From the NCBI GenBank assembly GCA_964482135.1, contig CAYZWF010000016.1, forward strand, positions 1-44,660: a stretch of 44,660 nucleotides of DNA, given 5' to 3'. Source of the DNA: UBA11136 sp964482135. Its GTDB lineage: Bacteria; Pseudomonadota; Alphaproteobacteria; UBA11136. A program made the position numbers and the translations under genes. This document shows positions 1-6,958 of the stretch, piece by piece; the first letter of the stretch is position 1; every line of letters begins with the position of its first letter. The notes under the pieces were generated by a model that had not been told where the DNA came from, did not search any database, and worked only from the letters and a program-made list of their open reading frames with translations.

Positions 1-163
1 TATCAGGGAATTGCGACCGGAGACGGGTTCGCTGCAGACTGCGCCCACCGCCAATTACCCCTTTCAATCAGTCATTTTTCATCCGCCACGCTCTACAACA
101 TGTTGTTAAACGTACGTATTTGACTTATGCGGATTCATGTCGTCTCATAGAAGCCCGTAACCA

Positions 164-188
164 ATGTGGGGCTAGATGTGGGGCTGAG
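164..188 (+). repeat. Direct repeat upstream of integrase remnant
   Basis: Two adjacent copies of ATGTGGGGCT (164-173 and 176-185) lie directly before the integrase start. Short GTGGGG-type direct repeats in front of P4-like integrase genes are often arm-type recombinase sites. The sequence shows only the repeat; the recombinase-binding role is inferred. Confidence 0.4.
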
Positions 189-190
189 TG

Positions 191-958
191 ATGAACCTAA
201 CTGATTTAAAAGCGCGAAACATTAAACCGAAAAGCAAACCTGTTACTGATGGAACCGTTCCTGGCCTCCGTCTCCGCCCCGGCAAAAAGAAGGGGCATGG
301 CAAGTGGCTAGTGCGGTTTATCTCTCCAGAAACAAACAACCTCCGTGAAATGGGCTTAGGCGTATACCCCGAGGTCAGCATCACAGAGGCACGTAAGGCT
401 GCGGCCTCAGCACGCGACCTGGTCCGCGATGGCATAGACCCCATAGAATCCAGACAAGCTGACACACAGGGCCGGCACCGCGATGCTCAGGCACTTACAT
501 TTAAAAAAGCGGCGAGGCAGCTTCATGCAGACCTTAAACCAGGGTGGCAGAACCCGAAACATGCCGCTCAGTGGATAACCACACTGGAGACATATGTCTT
601 CCCACATATCGGCAACCGCAAGGTCGAGGGACTCAAGGCCAAGGACTTCGCAAAGGCACTACTTCCCATATGGCTTAATAAGCCCGAAACGGCCTCACGG
701 GTTAAGCAGCGGTGTAGTGCCGTGATGGACTGGTGTGCCGCTCAGGAATTGGTCGGTGCCAACCCTGTCGGTGTCGTTACAAGATTACTACCCAAGCAAG
801 CGGGCAGTCGGGAACGTGTGGTGCATCAGCCTGCGATGCCATGGCGGTGGTGGGGTTCGGCGTTCTCGGCACCCTGTGGTCGTTACGGGGCGTTGACCTC
901 AGGCCTTACATTTAGGCCCCCCATCCCCATGTTGAAAATAATGGGAGGAAGACAATGA
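191..958 (+). pseudogene. Truncated tyrosine-recombinase integrase (DUF4102 / P4 type)
   Basis: The first ~85 residues form the arm-type DNA-binding domain of P4-like integrases (LTDLKARNIKP, VTDGTVPGLRLRP, MGLGVYPEVSITEAR). The next ~110 form the SAM-like core-binding domain, ending in VVTRLLPKQ and PAMPWR at about base 845. After that the frame reads unrelated sequence for about 35 codons and stops at 956-958, overlapping the start of the following hydrolase. The whole catalytic domain with the R-H-R-Y residues is missing, so the protein (255 codons against about 400 in the family) cannot recombine DNA. ATG 191 is preferred; an in-frame GTG lies at 188. Base composition is less GC-rich than the next genes. 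It is probably a scar of an excised or decayed island. No matching attachment site could be assigned. Confidence 0.8.
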
Positions 959-1911
959 CGACGACAACCACATGCTGGGCGGTTCTTCTTCTGTTACTGG
1001 CGGTGGCGCCGGTTTTGGTTTCCCATGTGGTGGAGGCGCTGCGTTCCAAGCCGGTTGCGCCCGAGAAGCTGTCCTGGGCGCCGGACATTGCCATCAAACA
1101 TATTGAAATTAACGGCCACAGACTTCGTTACATCGCCAATGGCGAAGGCCCGGCGCTGGTGCTGCTTCATACCCTGAGGACGCAACTGGATATTTTCCAG
1201 AAGGTCATCCCCGAGCTTTCCCGGCACTTCACGGTCTATGCCCTCGATTATCCGGGGCATGGCTGGTCTCATATCTCCGGCGAGGCGCTGGTTCCCGATG
1301 TTTTCTACAACGCTGTGGAAGGCTTTCTTGACGCGCTTGATATTCAGGACGCCATTGTGGCGGGGGTCTCCATCGGCGGCACCATCCCCCTGGTGCTGGC
1401 GGCCAGACACAACCCCCGGATCGGCAAGGTGATTTCCATCAATCCCTACGATTACGGGAATGGCGGGGGGCTTCGCAGGAGTTCCGGCATCGCCAATCTC
1501 ATCTTCACTTTGGCCCGGGTGCCCGTCCTCGGCGATACGGTAATGCGGCTGCGCAATCAAATGGTGGAACGCAAGATTTTCGAGGGTGGCGTCTTTACGC
1601 CTGAGGCCTTGCCGCCATCTTTTCTCCGCGAGATTTGGGACGGTGGCTGCCGTCCCGGTTATCACAGGTCGTTTTTGTCTCTGATCAGGAACGCGGAGAA
1701 ATGGGACGAGGCGCGGGAGGAATACAAGAATATCCAAATCCCCGTGCTTCTGGTCTATGGAGACCAGGATTGGTCGCGCCCGCAGGAAAGAACCGCCAAC
1801 CAACAGGCCATTTCCGGTTCACGCATGGAAATAGTGCCCGATGGCGGGCATTTCCTGCCCCTGGACAGGCCACAAGAGGTTATCCGGCATATCATGGAAT
1901 TTTCCTCGTAA
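955..1911 (+). CDS. Alpha/beta hydrolase, membrane-anchored or exported
   Basis: 318 residues. The N-terminus is a hydrophobic signal or anchor (residues 7-24). The rest is an alpha/beta-hydrolase fold: ALVLLHT strand and oxyanion region (67-73), DYPGHGWS (98-105), nucleophile elbow GVSIGG with Ser139, acid GDQDW (269-273, Asp270 or Asp272) and catalytic His299 in GGHFLPLDRP. All triad elements are present, so it is probably an active esterase or lipase-like hydrolase facing the periplasm or attached to the inner membrane. The substrate cannot be read from the sequence. ATG 955 has a strong Shine-Dalgarno (GGGAGGAAG) 4-5 bases upstream. It follows the integrase scar, so its present promoter may come from the junction sequence. 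Confidence 0.85.
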   Translation: MTTTTTCWAVLLLLLAVAPVLVSHVVEALRSKPVAPEKLSWAPDIAIKHIEINGHRLRYIANGEGPALVLLHTLRTQLDIFQKVIPELSRHFTVYALDYPGHGWSHISGEALVPDVFYNAVEGFLDALDIQDAIVAGVSIGGTIPLVLAARHNPRIGKVISINPYDYGNGGGLRRSSGIANLIFTLARVPVLGDTVMRLRNQMVERKIFEGGVFTPEALPPSFLREIWDGGCRPGYHRSFLSLIRNAEKWDEAREEYKNIQIPVLLVYGDQDWSRPQERTANQQAISGSRMEIVPDGGHFLPLDRPQEVIRHIMEFSS

Positions 1912-1992
1912 ACCCAGAGCACCCCATAGGCCGGAAAACCCCCTAGACACGCCCTCGCGCCGCGCCCCCGGCCACCATCTCTCAGGCCGCCA

Positions 1993-2733
1993 TCACACCA
2001 TCTTGATCAGGACCACGGTCACGTCGTCGCGCACCGGGGCCTGGCCCCGGAACATATCGAGATGAACCAGGATTTCCGTCATGATTGTCTCGGCCGGACT
2101 CTCGGCGTATTGGCGGATCACGTCCAAAAGGCGTTCCTTGCCGTACATATCGCCCGCCGCGTTGCGGGTTTCCCATATGCCGTCGGTTCCGATGACGATA
2201 ATCCTGCCCGGCTTCATGGCCCCGGTTTGTCTTTCCTGAAAGCGCCATCCGGCGTCAACGCCGAGCGGGATGTCGTCGCCCCCGAGCTCTGAAAATTCAT
2301 CTTTGGCAAGATCATAGACAATGGCCGGATCATGACCGGCGCTGATCCAGTACAGGTTGCGTTCGGGTCCGGCCAGGATACAACAGAACAGGGTCATGAA
2401 ACGGCCCTGGTGGGAATCCTTGGTCAGCCCCTGGTTGAGGCCGTCGATGATACGCGAGAGCTTCAGCGGAGACCGGGCCAGGCCGTGAAGCAGCGCCCGC
2501 GCCGAGGCCATCTGCAGGGCCGCTCCGATGCCATGACCGGCCACGTCGCCGACGCAAATTCCGTAATAACCGGCAAGAGACTCATCGTCCGTCAAGTCCG
2601 CTATATCGAGAAAATCTAAATAATCGCCGCCGGTTTCGTCGCAAAAGACGGTCTGGTCCGCCACCTCGAAGCCGGGTATTTCGGGCGCCGCCGTGGGCAG
2701 GAGGCTCTGCTGGATTTCCTTGGCGATATCCAT
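1993..2733 (-). CDS. SpoIIE/RsbU-type PP2C serine phosphatase domain protein
   Basis: 246 residues forming a complete SpoIIE-type PP2C domain: IQQSLLP entry motif, GGDYLDFL, GDVAGHGIGAAL metal-binding block, GHDPAIVYD, DDIPLGV, GTDGIWETRNAAG and RDDVTVVLIK. Such phosphatases dephosphorylate anti-anti-sigma (STAS) proteins and usually follow a HAMP sensor in one chain. Here the HAMP half lies directly upstream in the same frame, separated by one amber codon at 2758-2760. ATG 2733 has AGGA four bases upstream, so a free cytosolic phosphatase could be made. No STAS or anti-sigma partner is in the window. The catalytic residues look intact, so either translation re-initiates here or the decay is recent. 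Confidence 0.75.
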   Translation of the reverse strand: MDIAKEIQQSLLPTAAPEIPGFEVADQTVFCDETGGDYLDFLDIADLTDDESLAGYYGICVGDVAGHGIGAALQMASARALLHGLARSPLKLSRIIDGLNQGLTKDSHQGRFMTLFCCILAGPERNLYWISAGHDPAIVYDLAKDEFSELGGDDIPLGVDAGWRFQERQTGAMKPGRIIVIGTDGIWETRNAAGDMYGKERLLDVIRQYAESPAETIMTEILVHLDMFRGQAPVRDDVTVVLIKMV

Positions 2734-2757
2734 GTCTTCCTGAAGGCGAAAGCGGTC

Positions 2758-3177
2758 CTAAAGCTGGGGGCCGAGTTCGTTGAAGGCGCGGGCGAGGTCT
2801 CCGATCTCGTCTCCGCTGCCGCATTCGGCGCGGGCGGAGAAATCCCCGACAGCCAGGCGTTTCGCCGCGCCCACCAGCGATGTCACGGGGCGGGTGATGC
2901 TGCGCGCACTCAGGAACGCCGCCAGGGCGGCCACAATCACCATTGCAATCACCAGAATGGAAATAACCTGCTGGCGCGCCGACGCATTCTCGGCAATCAT
3001 CTGCACAAGACGCTGGGTGGTGCGGCTGGTGGCGGGTTCGGTGGCAATATCCCGCCCCCGTTCAACCAACTCCGTTTCCAGGTTTGTGGTGGCGGTGTGC
3101 TCGTAAAGGGCAAGGCCGAAAACCGGAGCCAGGGCAATGAGCAAAAGCAGAAGGAAAAGCTTGCCGCGAAGTTTCAA
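2758..3177 (-). pseudogene. HAMP-domain sensor half cut off from SpoIIE phosphatase by in-frame amber
   Basis: About 139 residues from a TTG start at 3177, which has GAGAGGAA upstream. An ATG at 3360 is also in frame but sits inside the marR promoter and palindrome. The order is TM helix (GKLFLLLLLIALAPVFGLAL), a short extracytoplasmic stretch of about 60 residues, a second TM helix (ISILVIAMVIVAALAAF) and a HAMP domain (SARSITRPVTSL to DEIGDLARAFNELGPQL). The frame then meets TAG at 2758-2760 and continues as DRFRLQED into the phosphatase ATG. The distance between the two halves is a multiple of three, so a single base change would restore one receptor phosphatase. Without its output domain this half probably has no function of its own. 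Confidence 0.75.
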
Positions 3178-3335
3178 GGGTTCCTCTCCAGGGCCCGTGA
3201 GGTGCTGAAATCCCTCATGTTGAACCCCGCGTATTAAGGCATGGATCGCGGAACGGGCCAAGAGGCCGCCCGAGTTTCCAGCGACATTGCCGGTTCCGGA
3301 GAATTGGCGCGGAAAGAGAAAAGGGAAAGCCTCCC

Positions 3336-3364
3336 TTGACAAAATTAATTGTATATACAATCAT
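3336..3364 (+). promoter_or_regulatory. marR promoter region with 12-bp palindrome
   Basis: A perfect palindrome TTGTATATACAA lies at 3349-3360, just downstream of a TTGACA (3336-3341). The match to a -10 box at the normal distance is weak (AATCAT, 17-bp spacing). The same palindrome recurs at 3964-3975 after marR. It is a plausible MarR operator that would cover the promoter. Confidence 0.6.
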
Positions 3365-3395
3365 TATTCCTGAATTTCTCACCCATGCAGGTCAT

Positions 3396-3433
3396 CCATA
3401 CCTGAAAAATCGAGCCATACCTGAAAAATCGAG
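3396..3433 (+). repeat. Perfect 19-bp tandem duplication in marR leader
   Basis: Two perfect head-to-tail copies of CCATACCTGAAAAATCGAG (3396-3414 and 3415-3433) end eight bases before the marR start codon. This is one of many short tandem duplications at gene edges in this window. Confidence 0.9.
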
Positions 3434-3441
3434 AAAGCATT

Positions 3442-3945
3442 ATGTCTTCCGAAGCCCCCACCGAAGCGGATATCATCGCCGGCCATTGCCTGGCTTCGCG
3501 CACACGGGCGCTGAACCGGGTCATCACCGGCATCTATAACGACGCCCTGCGCTCCTTCGGTATCAGCGGCAGCCAGCTCGATATCCTAGTGATGGCGGCC
3601 AAATTAGACGAGGCTTCGCCGTCCCGGCTGTGCCGTGCGCTCACCCTCGATCCCTCCACGCTGAGCCGCAACACCAAACGCCTGCGGGCCAAGGGCTGGC
3701 TCGAAATACTCCCCGCAACCGATGGCCGCACCCAGCCCTTCACCGTCACCCGCGAGGGCCGGGCAATGATTGAACGGGCCTTCCCGGCCTGGCGCGGCGC
3801 CCAGGAAAAGGCGCGCGGCGTCCTGGGTCGTGAGGGCACGGTATTTCTGTCGGGGCTCACCCCCAGTGGCAAGACGGATGGCAAGACGGATGGTGAGATG
3901 ACCGCCGAGAGAGATGCAGAGGCCGGGATCGCCACCGCCGGCTGA
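3442..3945 (+). CDS. MarR-family transcriptional regulator
   Basis: 167 residues with a winged-helix DNA-binding core: the dimer helix region (LASRTRALNRVITGIYNDALRS), ISGSQLDILVMAA, the recognition helix in SRLCRALTLDPSTLSRNTKRLRAKGWLE, and the wing around ATDGRTQPFTVTREGRAMI. These features are typical of MarR repressors of efflux, aromatic or stress genes. The tail holds a 12-bp in-frame duplication (KTDGKTDG). Identical TTGTATATACAA palindromes before and after the gene suggest autoregulation and control of something reading from the other side. It converges with the two small peptide genes at 4099-4454, so those are possible targets, but their own promoter carries no copy of the palindrome. 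The ligand is unknown. Confidence 0.85.
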   Translation: MSSEAPTEADIIAGHCLASRTRALNRVITGIYNDALRSFGISGSQLDILVMAAKLDEASPSRLCRALTLDPSTLSRNTKRLRAKGWLEILPATDGRTQPFTVTREGRAMIERAFPAWRGAQEKARGVLGREGTVFLSGLTPSGKTDGKTDGEMTAERDAEAGIATAG

Positions 3946-3963
3946 GATTTTTTGAACATTTAT

Positions 3964-3975
3964 TTGTATATACAA
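3964..3975. promoter_or_regulatory. Second copy of MarR palindrome
   Basis: TTGTATATACAA, identical to 3349-3360 and sharing one further base, lies 18 bases after the marR stop. A twelve-base perfect palindrome appearing exactly twice around one regulator gene is unlikely to be chance. Confidence 0.65.
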
Positions 3976-4006
3976 TTAAAGAACCAAAGGAACGGCTTCC
4001 TGACGC

Positions 4007-4036
4007 AAAAAACCCGCCAGTTGAAACCAGCGGGGT
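4007..4036 (-). terminator. Rho-independent terminator for the small-peptide transcript
   Basis: On the minus strand a CCCGC/GCGGG hairpin with extra wobble pairs is followed by TTTTTT (plus-strand A run 4007-4012). It lies downstream of the second small peptide gene and separates it from the convergent marR. A GC-rich palindrome at about 4049-4067 precedes it. Confidence 0.65.
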
Positions 4037-4098
4037 CTTTGTGAGGATGCCCGGCGCGGCGCCGGGCTCTTCCCTTTCTTCCAGATGAGTAGCTGGCT

Positions 4099-4233
4099 TT
4101 ATTCCGTGGGCGGTGAACAGCCGGTCCAGTTGCCGGAAGCACAGGATTGGGCGTACCCGGTGCGGTCCAGGGCCTCGTCGGCAAGTTCCTTAACGTCTTC
4201 GCTCTCGGGTTTCGTGATTTCGGTTTTGGGCAT
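4099..4233 (-). CDS. Small peptide, putative RiPP precursor B (44 aa)
   Basis: A 44-codon frame with a strong Shine-Dalgarno (GGGAGGAA, three bases before ATG). Residues 1-25 form a charged leader, MPKT..., ESED, then ELADEALDRT, that matches the neighbouring peptide at 19 of 25 positions. The last 19 residues are uncharged except for the terminal Glu and rich in Gly, Ser, Thr and Pro, with two Cys: GYAQSCASGNWTG then CSPPTE. A conserved acidic leader with E-L-x-D-E-x-L-D followed by a Cys/Ser/Thr core is how ribosomally made, post-translationally modified peptide precursors look. No GG cleavage motif and no modifying enzyme is in the window, so the class is unknown. It is second in a two-gene transcript ending at the terminator near 4010. 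Alternative: a small structural or stress peptide family. Confidence 0.7.
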   Translation of the reverse strand: MPKTEITKPESEDVKELADEALDRTGYAQSCASGNWTGCSPPTE

Positions 4234-4301
4234 GGGTTCCTCCCTTTTGTCCGGCTTGTCCCCGGCTGGCTACTTCGCCAGAGAACAATAAAAAGCGTCA
4301 G

Positions 4302-4454
4302 CTAGTCGGAGGGGGCTGAAAAGCCGGTATGGCCGGACCCGGTGCCGCAGGAGGTAATGATAATCAACTGCGAGTTCACGGTGCGGTCCAGAGCCTCGTC
4401 GGCAAGCTCGGCCAGATCCTCGCTCTCGGATTTCTTTAAGTCGGTTTTGGGCAT
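4302..4454 (-). CDS. Small peptide, putative RiPP precursor A (50 aa)
   Basis: A 50-codon frame, upstream paralogue of the peptide at 4099-4233. The leader (MPKT..., SESED, ELADEALDRT) is nearly the same, and the bases around the start (GAACCCATGCCCAAAACCGA) are identical, pointing to gene duplication. The C-terminal part is VNSQLIIITSCGTGSG then HTGFSAPSD. Aligned with the partner, the cores share S-C-[GA]-[TS], a Gly-x-Thr-Gly step, Ser, Pro, [ST] and a final acidic residue, so the pattern is kept while letters change. One Cys and several Ser/Thr could take part in ring formation, but this is inference. The ribosome site (GGGGGGGAACCC) is weaker than that of the second gene. About 300 bases of non-coding DNA lie upstream. 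Confidence 0.7.
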   Translation of the reverse strand: MPKTDLKKSESEDLAELADEALDRTVNSQLIIITSCGTGSGHTGFSAPSD

Positions 4455-4757
4455 GGGTTCCCCCCCAATATGGAATCAACATTCAACCGCGCCCATTCTA
4501 GGGTTTTTCCCCCTCGCCGCGTAGTTTTTATTCCCCGTGGTTTTTTTATTCTTGGTCAATGGGATGAGGGCGATTGCTGGAGTCGTTTGTGTCCTGACGC
4601 CGATTAGGCCTTCTTTTTTCGTCTGTTTAGCGGACAGTTTAAGCCAAGGATCAAGATGCCTTGGAATCGCCATGATTTTGCGTGATTATTTCATCACTAT
4701 AATTTCCCGCCGCTCTTACCGGCGGCTCGACACATCAGAATCCCAGGGTGAAGGAAT
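4455..4757. other. Intergenic region between divergent peptide genes and TAXI gene
   Basis: No gene is seen here. On the minus strand a TTGACC with A/T-rich sequence 3' of it (around 4545-4555) could serve the peptide genes. On the plus strand a TATAAT at 4698-4703 could serve the TAXI gene, although no good -35 box lies at the usual distance. The pyrimidine-rich tracts around 4500-4560 are unexplained. Confidence 0.4.
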
Positions 4758-5942
4758 GTGAAAACAGCGTTGCGGGACTCCCCCAGAGGTGGTTTTTCCC
4801 CTGACGCCGCACGGGCGTGGCGGTGGGCACCACTGGTGCTTGCGGTTCTGCTTCCTGTGTTCATCTTCACCGGCTTGGCTTTCGGTAAGGTGGAAGTGGC
4901 CGAAAGCGGCGAGGACATTACCTTTTTCCGCATTGGCACCGGCGCCACCAGCGGCACCTATTTCCCCATCGGCGGGCTCATCGCCAGCGCCATCAGCAAT
5001 CCCCCCGGTTCCAGGCCCTGCGACAGAGGCGGCAGTTGCGGCGTGCCGGGAATGATCGCCGTGGCCCAGTCCACCGAAGGCTCGGTGGCCAATATCGAGG
5101 CTATCGCCGGCGGCGGTCTCGAATCCGGATTGAGCCAGGCCGACGTGGCCTATTGGGCGCTCACCGGGACCAAGGTTTTCGCGAAAAAGAAGAAAGGCAA
5201 GGGCAAGAAGGCCAAGAAGAAGGACAAAAACAAAAAACCAGTGGGAGAAACCTTACGCGCCATCGCCAATCTGTTCCCCGAAAACGTCCACCTCGTGGTG
5301 CGGGCGGATGGGGGCATCAAGAGCGTCTTCGAACTACAGAAAAAGCGGGTTTCCCTGGGCGAGCCGGATTCGGGCACCCTGGCCAGCGTGTTGCCGGTGC
5401 TCAAGGGCTACGGACTTACCCGCAAAGACATCAAGCCCTTCTATCTGCCTCCCGGTGAAGCCGCGGACAGACTGCGCGAGGGAACCCTGGACGCCTTTTT
5501 TCTGGTGGCGGGAAGTCCGGTGACGGCCATCGCCGACCTCGCCCGGACCATCCCCATCGCGCTGGTTCCCATTACCGGAAGCCAATCGGAGAAGATACGC
5601 AAAAGCGATCCCTTCTTCGTCCAGACGGTTATTTCCAAGGGAGTCTACGAGGGGGTGGAGAATACCTGGACTCTGGGTGTCGGCGCCCAATGGCTGGTCT
5701 CGGCCGACATTCCCGAGGAGCTGGTTTACGCCATTACAAAGGCCCTGTGGCACGATAACGTGCTGGATATCCTCAAAGACGGCCACGCCCTGGGCGAGAT
5801 GATCAGCCTGAAAACGGCCCTTGAGGGTCTCACCGTTCCTCTCCATCCCGGTGCGGCGCGTTTTTACCGCGAGCGCGGCATGATCGACCCGGAAAAACCA
5901 GACCCAGAAAAGCCCGCCGCGGCTCCTAAGGCAGCCCCTTGA
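4758..5942 (+). CDS. TAXI-family TRAP transporter solute-binding protein
   Basis: 394 residues, GTG start with AAGGA just upstream. A hydrophobic segment (residues 24-42) exports or anchors it. The family signature GTGATSGTYFPIGG (60-73) follows, then STEGSVANIEAI and QADVAYWA, the ligand-binding lobe, and GTLDAFFLVAGSP. TAXI proteins bind small solutes, often carboxylates such as glutamate or 2-oxoglutarate, and hand them to a fused TRAP permease. No permease gene is nearby, so this is an orphan receptor. Two oddities: a Lys-rich insert at residues 143-160, with about twelve lysines, interrupts the domain; and a tandem DPEKP repeat sits at the C-terminus. Two Cys (88 and 94) could form a disulfide. 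Confidence 0.85.
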   Translation: MKTALRDSPRGGFSPDAARAWRWAPLVLAVLLPVFIFTGLAFGKVEVAESGEDITFFRIGTGATSGTYFPIGGLIASAISNPPGSRPCDRGGSCGVPGMIAVAQSTEGSVANIEAIAGGGLESGLSQADVAYWALTGTKVFAKKKKGKGKKAKKKDKNKKPVGETLRAIANLFPENVHLVVRADGGIKSVFELQKKRVSLGEPDSGTLASVLPVLKGYGLTRKDIKPFYLPPGEAADRLREGTLDAFFLVAGSPVTAIADLARTIPIALVPITGSQSEKIRKSDPFFVQTVISKGVYEGVENTWTLGVGAQWLVSADIPEELVYAITKALWHDNVLDILKDGHALGEMISLKTALEGLTVPLHPGAARFYRERGMIDPEKPDPEKPAAAPKAAP

Positions 5943-5964
5943 GACTGTCTCCTAACAACGCGCT

Positions 5965-6612
5965 CTAAAATTCGAAATCGGGAATAATCCAGGGCTCGTC
6001 CTTGGCCTCCGCCACCCAGGCCCGCATCATGGGCAACTCCGTGAGGACGTCGGCATAGGAATGGGCGTCCTCGTCAAGCTCCACGCCATAGGTGATCAGG
6101 TGGCTCACCACCGGGGCGAACATGGCGTCGGCGATGGTGAAATCTCCGAACAGGAAATCGCCGCCGGAACTCTTGCGGCATTCGCGCCAGATGGCGGTGA
6201 TGCGGTTGATGTCGCTCTGGACCTCGGGCGTCATGCCCAGGCCGGGAAGGGAACTGCGTATGTTCATGGGCATGTTGCGGCGCAGGTCGAGAAATCCCGA
6301 ATGCATTTCCGAAGACACCGCGCGGGCATGGGCGCGGGCGGGCGCCTCGGCGGGCCATAATCCGGCGGCCGGAAATTGCTCGGCCACATATTCACAGATG
6401 GCCAGCGAATCCCATACCGTCACGCCGCCATGAATAAGCACCGGTAACTTGCCCGACGGCGAATAGCGCAGGATAGCCTCGTGGGTGCCGCTTTCGCGCA
6501 GGGGAATCACCACTTCCTCGAATTTGAAACCGGCATGGGTGCATACCAGCCACGCCCGCAGCGACCACGAGGAATAATTCTTGTTGGCGAGCACAAGGGT
6601 GCTGTCGGTCAT
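5965..6612 (-). CDS. Glutathione S-transferase family protein
   Basis: 215 residues. An N-terminal thioredoxin-like domain begins LVLANKNYSSWSLRAWL, with Ser/Tyr candidates for activating glutathione, followed by SGKLPVLIHGG (cis-Pro) and WDSLAICEYVAEQFP, the glutathione gamma-glutamyl binding site. An all-helical C-terminal domain contains GDFTIADAMFAPVV, the GST N-capping box. It probably conjugates or reduces electrophiles in the cytosol; the substrate is unknown. ATG 6612 has GGGAGGG five bases upstream. It converges with the TAXI gene. Confidence 0.9.
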   Translation of the reverse strand: MTDSTLVLANKNYSSWSLRAWLVCTHAGFKFEEVVIPLRESGTHEAILRYSPSGKLPVLIHGGVTVWDSLAICEYVAEQFPAAGLWPAEAPARAHARAVSSEMHSGFLDLRRNMPMNIRSSLPGLGMTPEVQSDINRITAIWRECRKSSGGDFLFGDFTIADAMFAPVVSHLITYGVELDEDAHSYADVLTELPMMRAWVAEAKDEPWIIPDFEF

Positions 6613-6958
6613 GAGACCCTCCCGGATTTTCGTTTCACCATCTATTCTAGGCGGGATTCCTTCGCTCGCAAAATGAAGAAATCGCGACCAGGGGATCGGC
6701 TCGGCTGTTCCGCTCCTTTCAACCCTGAAAAGACGAAAATGGGGATGTTTTTAGTCCGAAACGGGATTTTTAAGGAACGGTGAAAACCCCATGATAGTGA
6801 GAGTTACGGGCCTATTCTCACAATATATTGTAGGTTTTGGGAGTTTCTTCCTTGAAATGGGACCGGTTCTGGCATAGATTGATCCGCGTACGGAATGATC
6901 CGCCGGTTTAATGAATATCCAATCCGGTGTGAGAGGAACAGAACCCGGAGGCGCAGAC
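6613..6958. other. Intergenic region between GST and second MarR gene
   Basis: No convincing gene. It holds the GST upstream region, a 12-bp palindrome at 6820-6831 and a good sigma-70-like promoter at 6852-6880 reading toward the regulator. Confidence 0.5.
6820..6880 (+). promoter_or_regulatory. Promoter and palindrome upstream of second MarR regulator
   Basis: TTGAAA (6852-6857), 17 bases, TAGATT (6875-6880) is a good sigma-70-type promoter. Twenty bases upstream lies a perfect palindrome ACAATATATTGT (6820-6831), a candidate operator. It differs from the palindrome used around the first marR. Confidence 0.6.

Noticed and set aside
1..55. Possible 3' end of a tRNA or tmRNA (GGGTTCG followed by CCACCGCCA)
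   Set aside because: Integrases of this type often sit beside such genes, but no T-stem pairing or acceptor stem could be built from the visible bases, so no RNA gene is called.
2758..2760. Programmed amber readthrough or pyrrolysine insertion
   Set aside because: No readthrough context or pyrrolysine genes are visible; a point mutation or re-initiation at ATG 2733 is simpler.
4265..4280. CTGGC/GCCAG hairpin between the two small peptide genes
   Set aside because: There is no following T-run on either strand, so it is not called a terminator.
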